This document shows positions 1 through 10,999 of a stretch of DNA of 64,000 nt, piece by piece (the stretch's first letter is position 1; each line of letters opens with the position of its first letter). The stretch covers positions 1 through 64,000 of the forward strand of contig CANTFL010000279.1 of assembly GCA_947650285.1 (NCBI GenBank), written 5' to 3'. The notes below the pieces were generated by a model. It was not told the origin of the DNA, searched no databases, and was given only the letters and a program-made list of their open reading frames with translations. Both the position numbers and the translations under genes were made by a program. The DNA comes from Hyaloperonospora brassicae. Lineage: Eukaryota; Oomycota; Peronosporomycetes; Peronosporales; Peronosporaceae.

Positions 1-489
1 CCGAAAATGATCCCATCCGTGCTCGGTTGCGTACTCCTGTGCAGCGGCCCCGTAGCAATTTGTAGGCTACATTGGAAACTCGGCCACTCACTCTCGTATC
101 GCTTGTCGAATTTGCCCATCCTTCGCGGGCTGGTGTAGCATGGCATGTGATCTTGCGACGACGCTGCAGTTTGTTTTGCTAGCTCGGACTGTCGTGTCTT
201 TTTCCACAGCATGTAAGGATGATGGCAACATTTGCGATAGGAATCGAGCACACTGACTAACATTGTACGCTTGTGGATGGTTCGAAGGCTCCTAGGTTAT
301 GGCACTGTGTGGCGGTGGTTCGCTGGCACGTCACCAGGAGCATCGGGTGATGTGGGACGAGTGCGTGTGACCTGACGAGCGCGATGGGGCATTACCGGCC
401 AGGGAATCGGAGGAAGCTGGTAGTCCGCGCAATGAAGATAAGAACGACAAGACATCAAGAAAATATACGGTTATGTCAGCGTCAACTTT
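1..489. other. No gene seen
   Basis: Only short reading frames occur and none resembles a known protein. The stretch ends where a dispersed repeat begins. Confidence 0.5.
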
Positions 490-870
490 GAGGATAGCGA
501 TAGTAGCATTGTGGCGACGCCTCCATGGTGCTGAACCCCAGAGAGAGCGTTAGCGCGAAGGTAAACACGCTAGACATAGTATCATGTCAAGCTTGTGCTT
601 TGTCAAGTAGCGAAACATGCTTAATTGCCTTTCGACACTGCGGAATATACAGCAAAACGATAGCTGGCAGCATGAAATTTTCTGTTTGGCCGTCTAGAAC
701 TACCTCTCATCACTATACATCGCCACTCTCTTACCTTCAACACGAATAAAACCTACTTACACGGATCAACCCATCACATCTTTTTGGTCTCGTCGACTTC
801 GTCGTCTCATTTAAATAAAATGAATGACTTGTCCCAATTGCCGCCACCCGCGCGCCCGTTTTTTGCGCCA
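490..870 (+). repeat. Dispersed repeat, copy A (possible solo LTR)
   Basis: This stretch aligns along its length with 10623-10998 in the same orientation. Shared landmarks are the GTGGCGACGCCTCC block near the start, CTGGCAGCATGAA in the middle, CACTCTCTTACCT, GGTCTCGTCGACTTC and CAATTGCCGCCACC near the end. The copies differ by many substitutions and small indels, so they are old. Copy B lies directly upstream of Copia gag/pol remains, so the repeat may be the LTR or leader of that Copia family, making this copy a solo LTR. That is inference: no flanking target duplication could be recognised. Confidence 0.7.
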
Positions 871-1019
871 TTTTACTCCATTTTCAACTTGGCTCACCGC
901 CGCGTCTCAGGCCACTTCTCTTACAGTTGAAGTAGTCCATTTTCCATATCCGCTTCGCTTAACGTTAATGAATGAATCTTTTCCATGACCACTCCGCCGC
1001 CGCCCCGCGTGCTTCTTTG

Positions 1020-1033
1020 TCATTTTCCATTCT
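1020..1033 (+). promoter_or_regulatory. Oomycete initiator (Inr)-like core promoter
   Basis: TCATTTTCCATTCT matches the published oomycete initiator consensus TCATTYYNCAWTTT at 13 of 14 positions. It ends 16 bp before the ATG at 1049, so the transcript would have a very short leader, as is usual for oomycete genes. The match supports both the start of the downstream gene and the oomycete assignment. Confidence 0.6.
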
Positions 1034-1048
1034 GCTCTCCCATTCGCA

Positions 1049-1804
1049 ATGAACACCACGGAAACGTTCATCCAAAGCACATGCAAAGCAATCTTGCATT
1101 CGTGCAGCGAGCTCCAACGCGCGAACGATGCGCTGCAGGAACAAGTCATTTCGCTGACGCACCTCAGTGCGCTGCGAGCGGACATGGCAAGGGTGGCAGA
1201 AAACGAGCGAGTCGAAGGTATCGAGTCGCGGCGCAAGATGGAGAGTGAAGTGCTGGCGCTCCGGAAACGCGCCGAAAAGGCCGAGGCCACAAGTGCAAGA
1301 CTGGAGAAGCAGCTGCTGAAGGCCACGCAAGGCCAGCTCAAGGTCCAGCGCGAGTCCGAGTTGCAGCTGGTGCTGCAGCAGAAGGACTTCCAAGACAGCA
1401 GTCCGGAAGCGACGGGCAAGAACAAGGCACGTATGCAGCAGAAGACACATGTGAAGGCAGTCGCAGCGGCAACCACGACAAGCACGACGCCTCGCGAGAA
1501 AACCAGAACCGGCCAAGATGAACGCGCTCGTGTGCTTGCAAGCGGCAAGGACGCCGCTGCGAGAGTGGGCGCTGGACCTACTACTGGTTCCCGTGCGCGT
1601 GTTCGTCCAGCGACTACTGCTCGAGCGCGTGTTGGTGTGACTGCAAGCACAGTATCCACTCGTGCGCGTGTGGAATCCACTGCTGCTGCCCGTGCGATCA
1701 TTGCTGCGACTGCCGGTACTGTTGCTTCAAGGATTCCGTCAGCAAAAAACCAGACGCGCGTGAAGACTGGAGGAAGACGCATCGCGCTGGGCAACGGGTG
1801 TTAA
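1049..1804 (+). CDS. Coiled-coil protein with basic RARV-repeat tail
   Basis: The 251-codon frame follows the Inr-like element. Residues about 10-110 are a charged heptad-like coiled coil (ELQRANDALQEQV, then alternating Glu/Lys/Arg with Leu). The C-terminal half is low-complexity Ala/Thr/Arg with five spaced copies of an (R)ARV/(R)ARA unit between residues about 170 and 225, which makes it strongly basic. No catalytic domain is visible. It may bind nucleic acid or the cytoskeleton, but that is a guess from composition. A long antisense frame covers the same DNA and is a shadow of the biased composition. The true 3' end could involve an intron, because open frames continue past the stop to about 2060. 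Confidence 0.6.
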   Translation: MNTTETFIQSTCKAILHSCSELQRANDALQEQVISLTHLSALRADMARVAENERVEGIESRRKMESEVLALRKRAEKAEATSARLEKQLLKATQGQLKVQRESELQLVLQQKDFQDSSPEATGKNKARMQQKTHVKAVAAATTTSTTPREKTRTGQDERARVLASGKDAAARVGAGPTTGSRARVRPATTARARVGVTASTVSTRARVESTAAARAIIAATAGTVASRIPSAKNQTRVKTGGRRIALGNGC

Positions 1805-2767
1805 GCCACACACACGTTGCCAGAAGAGGGCAACGGAGCTTCCGGGATTGGCGCTCCAGAGACCCATTGCTCTCTGTTGCGTCTCCTGGAGCCCATCGCT
1901 CACCGAAGGCTCCGGAACGTGGTGCGGTCAAGGCATGGCAGCAGACTTTGTTCGAGAACGCGTTGCGATCCGCTATTTTTCGGGGCTCATTACCCCCGTT
2001 GAAGCTGTGGAACGTGGCGTGTTTTTGGACGAAGTTGAGCGTGGCATGCATTCGCAGTGACTGATGAAGACTCATTACTCTTCGTCATCATTGCGATTGC
2101 TTGCTACGCGTGCTGTTGGTGTGCTTGGCTCCGACGTTCTAGAGCGTATAGGTGTCGATAGCCCCATGAAAGACAAACGAAAACGTAGTTCTTATTGAAG
2201 TGAGTAACAAAACTAAGTGTATTATTACGATTGCAGTTGGCTTGTTAACGTTAGTCTCCTCTTGAGCAAAAGTAGTTCCTCCGTGCTCGTCGATTGCCGT
2301 ACAGTGTAGTAGTCCATGCTCGAACAAACAAGCAAATAAGCGCTACGCTGCGGCATTCGTACCCCTTGCAAAGCGTCATAGCAAGGCATGTGTTAGAAGA
2401 TATGCTTTCTGACAGGTCATCGAAGTTCCCGCGTTCAACTGCAAGACCCGTTACAGGTACGTCCCGATCTCACCTGATTGGCTAATAAGCTGACAGGTAG
2501 GACGAAGATGTGACTGGTGGATATATGGTACGAGAGAAGAGGGTCGTCATGTCGGACTATCAGGAGTTGATGAGTGAGACAGCGATATCCGGACGACATT
2601 GTTTACAGCCAGCACATGTTGATGGGCATGCTAAACGTGTACCACGTGTAACTTGACCGGAACAAGTGCAAAAGGTATGGTTAACAACCGACTGAAATTT
2701 ACTCTCAAAATATATTACTTTCACTTCCTACATCCTCAGTACAAGTGCGACCACAACACGTAACGAT
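1805..2767. other. Intergenic, no supported gene
   Basis: Three short plus-strand frames overlap between 1798 and 2064, and one ends with a plausible soluble protein-like stretch (residues such as AADFVRERVAIRYF near 1935-1985). It could be a decayed 3' exon. Nothing recognisable lies between 2100 and 2767. Confidence 0.3.
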
Positions 2768-5117
2768 TCACTGCACGTCCGTCAGACCAAAGACGGGCGA
2801 GCAGAGGTGGCCAACGTCGCGTATACTCAATGACACATACCGTTTGGCGCCATTACCACGCGTGGACAAGACATAAGTGCACGAGAGGATGGACAGCAGT
2901 GCCCACATCGCAAGGACCGACAACTCGGCATTGACGGCAAACTGTAATGACACCTCAAGTACTAGAGGGAAAGCGTCGACGACAGCGCGCACTTGCGAGC
3001 GCGTCTCCGGCTCGCCAGATAGACCACACCACCGCTTCTCGTCACCTGCGCTCGGCATGCATCGCATCCTGTGTCTCCTTCTGCTCCTCGTCGGCAAACA
3101 CCATCCGCGTCTTTGCAACACAATCCGGTGCGTCCAGTTCGTCTTCGCCGCCACCGGGTCATTCGTGCCTGCTACGATGCCTTGGGCCACCTGGAGATTG
3201 CCCGCGTAGTAGGCTTGCCATAGCTTCACGAAGACTACACTGTAGACCACGAGCAACAAGCCAAACATGTTCACCGTAAAGGTGGCAGCAGTATGGTCCC
3301 AGCCGCTGGACTCGGGAACACGCTTCTTGACCATGGGGTACAACTGGCTCATGACGAAAAATCCACAGAACATGGCAGACACGTAGTTCCACGGATTCGT
3401 CATGTACTCGTGCTCGAAAAAAACGAACGAGTGCCACGAGCTGACTGAACAGCAGCGTGAAGAAGAAAAGCACATTCTGGATTTCCGTCCACGGCGTCTT
3501 CTGACCAGCACCCGTGTTTGCCCATGACTTGTCCTTCCCCGTCATACGCGCCTATACGGCTTCAAAACTGCCATCATCGTAATGGAAGACAACGAAAGCC
3601 ATGCCTGCTGCATACGCCACACGTCGTTGTTGTCAACTGCGCGGTTGGCCGGCAGGTTCAGCACCCAACGGCACAACGTCACGAGCTAGAAAGAGTACAG
3701 AAACTTCGTTCCACGAGCGTAGATTGACGAGCGTATATCGGCGCGTCTCCCGTGCACAAGTAGTAGACGGCGATCGCCACGTAACACAGAGCAGGAATCG
3801 AATCGAACGGGTACATCACCGAGCCGTAGATAAACATCTTGCGCGGGAACGTGAGGGACGACTTCGGGTCCAAGGCAGGCATGCGCGGCAGACGCCAGTC
3901 CGGGTCGACTTCGCGCCCATTTGGCATCAGCAGAATATCCACAGAACCCTTCGCCCAACGCTTCTTCTAGCCCATAGCATTAGCCTCTGTTTTAGGCACA
4001 GCACCTTCGCACAATCGGATACGGTGTTTGGCATCGCTCTCGAAAATCCTTGCAAAAGTACATCGAGTCCCAGCCAGGAGTGTGAACCACGTTCTCGTAA
4101 ACGCATCGTCAGTCTAAGTATACCGTACTGAAAGCCACCAATCGGGTCAAAGGCTTGGCGACAGAACACAGCATTCGTACCAGCAAAAGCTGCCGAGTCG
4201 AAACCATCACGGCCACGCTGCACACCATGTCAACGAGAATAGTATTCCTGTGCCCGCACGGATCATTCGTGACCGTAAACTGGGGCGTCTACTCAACGTA
4301 CTGAGAAGTCTGCAGGAGTCTGCATGTACGACACCTGGGTCTCCGGGCCTTGCACGCCAGAGTCCATCCAGCGGATACTGCGGTCACTGTCCATCATTCT
4401 CACACCGCCGTCCTTCGCGTGCTTCGGGTCCACAAACGCCGTTGTGCTGAGGTACGTACGATACGCCAATTGCCGCCTCCGCTCCAGCACTTGGCTCTTG
4501 CTGTTCATCGTGACCGACAACATCCGCGCCTGCAACATGCGCACGTTCGGTTTCGCGTCTTGTGACGGCATCTACGACTGAGACATGCACACGTCCGGGT
4601 TCGCGTCTCCTGACGGCATCGCGTCGCCACAGTCCGTGCAAAACGCAGTGCCACTGGCCACCGTCGCAAACCAGTTCTCGCCCACGAGTCGTAAGCGCTC
4701 CGTGAGTGTCTCGTCTGGAAGCGTCGCGCCGTCAGCACCTCCAGCAGCTGGTTTTCCACCGGTCCGAGCTGCACGTGGCCGACAGCACAAGAGGCCTCTG
4801 TGGATCGAGCGCTGGTGGAGGCCGCCAATGCCAACGACGGCGGCAGCCCACACGACACACACGAACGTCTGCGAGCCCGCGTCCATTCGCCGGAGCGTCG
4901 CCGAGTCGCCACCGGAAAGGGACGAGAGGACGACGTACTGCATGCGTAACTGGGTCTCGAGCAGTCCGCAGTGGGGCGCGAGGGACCCGACGAGGAGCGC
5001 ACGCAAAGCGCCTGCGCGCTCGTTCGCGTCGGTCGACAGCGTGAAAATGCGCGCGAACGAACGCAGCGACACATCCCGTCTTGTGATTCGACGAAAAGAA
5101 ACACAGAAACGCACCAA
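2768..5117 (-). pseudogene. Cellulose synthase (GT2)-like pseudogene
   Basis: Reading the minus strand in pieces recovers the C-terminal half of an oomycete-type cellulose synthase: a region with VLERRRQLAYRTYLSTTAF (about 4500), the GTNAVF...IGGFQYG signature of processive GT2 enzymes (about 4200-4150), then KKRWAKG followed by MPNGREVDPDWRLPRMPAL and several membrane segments (3940-3170). The pieces lie in different frames, so at least four frameshifts are needed. The QxxRW motif is destroyed because its Gln codon is a TAG stop (plus-strand 3968-3970). A further in-frame stop separates the pieces at 4572. In the family this enzyme polymerises UDP-glucose into cell-wall cellulose at the plasma membrane; this copy cannot make it. 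The paralogue was not determined. Confidence 0.8.
3968..3970 (-). other. Nonsense codon in the QxxRW motif
   Basis: The minus strand reads Ala-Met-Gly-stop-Lys-Lys-Arg-Trp-Ala-Lys. In GT2 cellulose synthases the stop position is the Gln of QxxRW, needed for glucan chain binding. A single C-to-T change (CAG to TAG) explains it. Confidence 0.75.
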
Positions 5118-5341
5118 TCACAATGCGTCCGAAACGCAAGGGCTCTCTACTTACCAATGTACGTATGTACGCCGTCTTTGTTCAGGCGGATGTATCATCG
5201 ACCCTTGCAAACATAAAAAGAGTCGATCGTCCGCGATGCGAACAAACACTTGTGCGACTTCGAGGCTTTAATCGATTATTCTCAGTCGATCCAAGAGCTC
5301 AAACTGCGCGTCGCTCCGTTTTGGTTTGGGACACCGCATGA

Positions 5342-6452
5342 TTTTCGGTTCTTCGCTACATGCAGGTGGCGCTCCGCCGTGTTAGCTCCAGCATTCTTGA
5401 ACTTTTCTCGATAGGGTTCGTCTGCTTGAACTCGTCCTTGAAGTTGTTGGAGCTGCTGCAATGCTGCGTACGCTGGTAGACACTAACGCAACCTGTTCTT
5501 GTCGCACAACAAGTTGACGAGCGCATCAACGCTCGTTCGCATATCGCTGGACTGATGCCCGAAAGATGAAATATCACACCCGAGCTCAAACAGCTTCACA
5601 GCGGTCGGTTCGAATAACAACTTGCAGCAAGTAAAACAGGTCAGCCACGGCGTCACACCCGACTATTATACACACGCCGCTATGGAAACTGCTATGTGCC
5701 TTGCACATAGCTACATGCATCAAATTCAGCGCAAACATCGCCATTGTCTTTTGCAACAGCCCTCTGCCACAGCAAACTCGTGTGGCAATCGCAACCTGGA
5801 CAATTGGCCAGCAGGTATCACGTAATTGTCCTCCTGTATGCTATCCAACGTCTGTGGTTCCTCCATGAGGATCGATGCTATCGATCGTGTCACTGTCTTC
5901 ATCCTAGTCACCTTCATCCTAGTCACCTCATCGTCTCCATCTTCTTCTGCGTCCGATCCTTCCGCAATCGCTGGCCACTTGTTGGTAGGACTGTCTGCGC
6001 CACCTCGTCGAAACTTGCACTCGAAAGCGGCTGGTCGCATTCGAGATGCCTCATCCGTCCCCTGCACCTTGCACCAACTTGTCCTTCGTGAGATTTGGTG
6101 CAAATGTAAGAACAGCGGATGCATCTTGTAGATGCTTCATGTCTGACCCTCGCGAGCGTACTTCGTCAAAACTGACATACATCTCCTTCTCCAGCATCGG
6201 AGGCTTTTCCCTGGGCAACGTTATCCTCCGAACCTCCTCTACGATCATCCAGCAGCTGCGCTATTTTCGGCCACCAAAGTACATCGCTCCAGCAACTACA
6301 AAGCCGGGCTGCTGGAGAACACAATCCCTGCTCTTTATCACACCCGCTAGAAGCGCACCAGTGTCGATCAGACGATGTGCGTTCTTGTCCATGGCGAAAA
6401 GAACCATCTTCTGCCATGGTGTCAGTCCGCGGATCGGATCTAGAGCAATCAC
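5342..6452 (-). pseudogene. Decayed unknown protein gene
   Basis: Several minus-strand pieces look like normal soluble protein but in shifted frames. They are a segment with GLTPWQKMVLFAMDKNAHRL and DTGALLAGVIKSRDCVLQQP (6430-6290), a Glu/Lys-rich piece (6248-6051), and a piece near 5600-5520 rich in Leu, Phe and Asp. Stops and frame changes separate them. I do not recognise the family. The position between two other broken genes and the frame changes argue for a pseudogene rather than a multi-intron gene, but introns cannot be excluded for every break. Confidence 0.4.
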
Positions 6453-7898
6453 CCCCTAGCTGTGCGTCGCTGGCATGACCTTGTCATCACTTTTTGTCAT
6501 CGAAGAGGAAGGCAGAATCTACGATATGGAGGGATTGCGCTTTTCGAGCGCGGCGGTCAACAATCCCGTCGCATAATATGGAAATGAACATGGGATACAG
6601 GAAGATCATCCTGTCGGTGTTCTACCCGCTTTCGATTCCTCAAATCAATTGTGGTGTTGAGAGCTGTCTTGAGCTTATTGCTTTGCATTTGTTCCGACCG
6701 TGTCGTGGAAAACAATGGCAATCGTATCATCGCGCCTTGCTCTTCAGCATCCGATGGCGAGAGTGCTTGCTATCTTTGTCGGGAACGAGCGTCGTACAAG
6801 GGTTGTTGCTAAATGAGCTAGTAGACTCAAAGTGTCATAAACGACACGATGGCGAGAGTGCTTGCTATCTTTGTCGGGAACGAGCGTCGTACAAGGATTG
6901 TTGCTAAATGAGCTAGTAGACTCAAAGTGCCATAAACAACATCGCCGGGATGTTGCTGTCGGTCTCAAGTCGCGATGTGTGCACTACTTCCTATGCTCGG
7001 TGATAGCTCGTACTCCCTCTTTTGACTACCTCCGTGCATCTGTCCTTGATCAAGCAGTGCGTCGTGGTCTTGTCATCACTCGCGATATGTGTTATATACG
7101 TTATTAGTAACGACGCTTGCAGATCAATGCATTCTTCACATTTACTTCTTATGGTCTCTGAAGCCCTCAAAAGGACCCCATCTCTTCTTGACTCCGCAAT
7201 TGACAAACTGACACTACCGTATAATAACTTTGCTGCTGTCGCGTCTCCTTCTACCGCACCATGTGAACGTCTAGCTTCTGGCAGGTACTGCATGGGATGT
7301 TATATCTCTCACCAGGTCACATTCACTTACGACAACCACTTCTTCCCTTTACGTACACGCTCCATTGAGTACGTACGTACTCAATATCGCAACTACCTAA
7401 CATTCGCAATCTCACACGATGTAGGCATCCAAACTATACCCAGAGGTTGGAAGAGCTTGCCAGCTCTTGCTGAATGAATTCATTCTCATTCTTTTGCTCT
7501 CCTTCATTCTATCAGCTAATCTTCAAGATCGAGGCCTTCTCGCGTCTCAGCGTCATTTTGGAACGAGTCAAAATGGACGCCAGATCGAATGACTGCCGGG
7601 CGACTATGTCGATCTTTTATCGACAAAGCTGTCGGTATAGTGGAGACTTACAGCAATCCACGTCTTTCTTTATCAGGCCGAAACGATGAACATACTACTC
7701 GCCTTTCACTAGGTGTACCTCCATTGTTCGTACACATGGTGCTTGTGGAAATTCTAGATTCATGAATCAGCTTCGTTTGTCATGTTGCTGAATACCGAGT
7801 CTCTTCTATCTGGTATCCTACAACATTGTCTATCGCCAACCGTTGCAGAGTTCGCCTATGCACATGTCGTAGCGAGCAAAATCCAAGCACCCGGACAC
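6453..7898. other. Intergenic, no supported gene
   Basis: Apart from the 95-bp tandem duplication at 6753-6941 there are only short frames without recognisable motifs. The plus-strand frame at 7022-7477 has an ordinary composition but no matching family that I can name. Confidence 0.4.
6753..6941 (+). repeat. 95-bp tandem duplication
   Basis: Two head-to-tail copies begin at 6753 and 6848 with GATGGCGAGAGTGCTTGC. They differ by only a few bases (for example GGGTTG versus GGATTG, GTGTCATAAAC versus GTGCCATAAAC). Both contain a short frame reading ESACYLCRERASYKDC, which is therefore repeated. Near-identity indicates a recent duplication. Confidence 0.9.
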
Positions 7899-8800
7899 CT
7901 ACTTGTTCTTAGCCGCTTGCGCCTTTTCGTGCTCGCTCATCAGCTTCTCCTGCATGTCACGCATGACAATGCCATGTGTCTTGTACTCCATCGTGAACTC
8001 GCCCTTGCCTTGAGTGGATGACCGCAAATCCGTCGAGAAACCAAACATGTTTTGCAGTGGTACGTCGCACTTAATGACCGCGTGCATGTCATCGGCATCG
8101 CTGCTGTTAATGAGACCGCGGCAACGGTTCACCTCGGCAATGGCCGTACCTTGGAACTCGTTGGGCACTTCCACCTCCAACGCCATGACGGGCTCGACGA
8201 TCCACGGTTGGCCTTCATAAACGCTTGGCGAATAGCTAGCACCATAGCTGTGCGGAAAGCAAGCTCGCTGGAATCTACCGAGTGTGACTGACCGTCATTG
8301 GCCACCACACGCATGCGCTGCACCGGGTGACCAATGAGCCACCCTTTCTGGATTGCGTCGTTGACACCCTTCGAGCAAGCTGCGATGTACTCGGGTGAAA
8401 TCGCGTGCCAATAATTGCGTTTTCGAAGACGACGCCCGAGCTATTTCCCTCGTTACTAAGCTCTTCGACCTCTTCGTCCGTAAGTGGCTCAATGTATCCT
8501 ACCACACGCGCGAATTGACCCGAACCGCCCGCCAGTTTGCTTCTGATGAAGATAGTTGAACTCGCTGTGCTGGCGAATCGTCTCGCGGTAGTTCACTTGC
8601 GGCGCGCCGGTTTCCACGTCCACGCTGTATGCACGCTTCATACGCTCCACGTAGATCTGCAGATGAAGCTCGCCCATACCGCTTATGACTGTCTCCTTGC
8701 TGTCATCATCAACAAAAGCGCGGAACGTCGGGTCTTCTTTCTGAAAACGGTTGAGTGCCTTGGAGAAGTTGCCGATCTGCTGCTTATTCTTGGCACGCTA
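7899..8800 (-). pseudogene. Mitochondrial elongation factor G (EF-G1), 3' fragment, broken
   Basis: On the minus strand the EF-G domain III-V region is clear. From about 8796 it reads [19 protein letters not shown], then [16 protein letters not shown] (domain III/IV hallmark), [11 protein letters not shown], and a domain V end containing MALEVEVPNEFQG, DVPLQNMFGFSTDLRSSTQG and a Lys/Ala-rich tail ending at 7899. The pieces occupy several frames with breaks near 8500, 8400 and 8200-8300. EF-G catalyses GTP-dependent ribosome translocation; the GTPase domain and domain II are absent. The DLRSSTQG and EYKTHG wording fits mitochondrial EF-G1. This is a truncated, frameshifted relic. Confidence 0.85.
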
Positions 8801-8958
8801 TTTTTGCGTAGTCAGAGTCGGTCAACGTCCGAGCATCGTACATCCCTCAGCTTTTCTTATGCTGCGAAGCCGTCAGAGAGGTTGAGAGTATAGGACGTGC
8901 GGGGAAGCTGGTGGATCCCCCACACGTCTCCACGAACTTAATCTCGAGTACAACGACG

Positions 8959-9490
8959 TTACACGTGCCCTACTTTGATCGTGCAAAGGAGTGACATGCT
9001 CAGACTACTGATATCACCGTATAGTTCCGTGGCCTCTCGTATGTATACCGCCCTCGCAAAAAAGGTGTTCAGGTGAACATTTATCGCCTCCATGCAGTAG
9101 TAGCAGATTCGACGCAACGTCTCGAACTGTCGACTGTCGGTAAGACTGATACGCAGCACATTGCACAGAGCCATTCGGTCATTGTCATTTAAGCCTTGCT
9201 CGACACTAGCAAACCATCCATCGTATCGATGTTCCTGATTCGAGGTGTCCAAGCTCCACAGCATCTGCAAAGCACATAGGACCTCCTCCTTCGTCGAATT
9301 AGCGTAGTGATATACGAGCAGAGTGAACACGATACAAACATCAGGATCGCTGAACTCCGACCTCTCTGGCGGGACATACGCAGCACGAAACGGAATGGCA
9401 ATCTTCTTCTGTCGCGTGCCAGGATGTGGACGCCCAACATAGCGTTCTCAAGATAATGTTCGCGCACGCCACACGCTAGCAGTCCCCGCA
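8959..9490 (-). pseudogene. Unknown protein fragment
   Basis: A helical-looking sequence is read from about 9490 (HYLENAMLGVHILARDRRRLPF) and, after one frame change near 9350, continues as VFTLLVYHYANSTKEEVLCA to a stop at 8959. It has the Leu-rich alternation of HEAT/ARM-type proteins but no family could be assigned. No start codon context is convincing, and the CAA/CTA microsatellite lies just upstream, so it is probably a 3' remnant. Confidence 0.35.
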
Positions 9491-9619
9491 TTACAAGCAG
9501 CTATCGCAAGTAACGTGAGAACCTTTGCACGCACGTGCTCGATAAGGGGTCACTTGCAAACGACATAGCATGGCAATTGAACGTCATACCAAGGTCCTTG
9601 TATCCATTCCACTTTTAAG

Positions 9620-10190
<571 letters not shown>

Positions 10191-10440
10191 CACCAGCACC
10201 AACACCTACAAAACCATCAACAAATACACCAACAGTGCAGTCACCCGTCTTAATTACCAGATCGAAATTGCCTGATATTGGCACATTACGACAAGATAAC
10301 CGCACCACAGTCGTCGGCATCGATGACAGCTCAAAGACTGACACCTCCACCGTCCGTCGGTCTCGCGTCCTCCTTCGAGCATACACTGACAGCTCATAGG
10401 CAATGGATTACCGGCCCATTACTTTAGTAAGGCCGATGAG

Positions 10441-10639
10441 TTAAAACGCAGACGATGCTGCCATGCCAGTAAGCACAAAGCCTGGAAACATGTACGTCTT
10501 CACAAACACCAGCGGCAGTGCTTCGAGCGTCTGCATGGCAACTTTGTCGGCCCATCGAAGTCGCATACTGATGTCAGTCACCTCGTAGATGTGACAGTGT
10601 TTCCAGTGAGCTCGAAGCCATACAGGATAGCGGTGGAGA
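10441..10639 (-). pseudogene. C-terminal protein fragment cut by a repeat
   Basis: The minus strand reads an ordinary protein-like tail (EVTDISMRLRWADKVAMQTL, then ALPLVFVKTYMFPGF) ending at 10441. Upstream it runs directly into repeat copy B at about 10640, where the reading loses protein character. The family is not recognised. It is probably a host gene or older element truncated by the repeat. Confidence 0.3.
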
Positions 10640-10998
10640 CATTGTGGCGACGCCTCCTTGCGGCAGAACGCCGAAGAGAGCGTTAGTGCGAATGTAATCA
10701 AGTAGTCATAGCATCGCGTCATGCTTGTGCTTTATCAAGCAGCGAAACACACTCAAATGCCGTTCGGCCCAACGAAATATACAGCGGAACGACAGCTGGC
10801 AGCATGAATCTGTCTGCCGAGCCGTCCATATATACCCCTAATCAATACACATCACCACTCTCTTACCTCTAACACGAACAGAACTTACTTACACGGTTCA
10901 ACTCATCACATCTTTTGGTCTCGTCGACTTCATCGTCCTATTAAAATAAAACGAATGCCTTGTCTCAATTGCCGCCACCAACACGCTCATTTTGTGCA
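10623..10998 (+). repeat. Dispersed repeat, copy B (possible Copia LTR/leader)
   Basis: This is the partner of the repeat at 490-870, same orientation, with the same ordered landmarks. It is immediately followed by Copia gag/pol remains at 11000, which suggests an LTR or 5' leader of that element. Confidence 0.65.
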
Positions 10999-10999
10999 C

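Noticed and set aside
907..1794. 295-codon antisense frame opposite the coiled-coil gene
   Set aside because: Composition is Val/Ala/Ser/Arg-rich shadow coding; the plus frame has a coiled coil and an Inr-like promoter.
2768..5117. Reading the cellulose synthase-like locus as an intact multi-intron gene
   Set aside because: Breaks fall inside conserved motifs (QxxRW, the segment after GTNAVF) without GT-AG ends, so mutations rather than introns.
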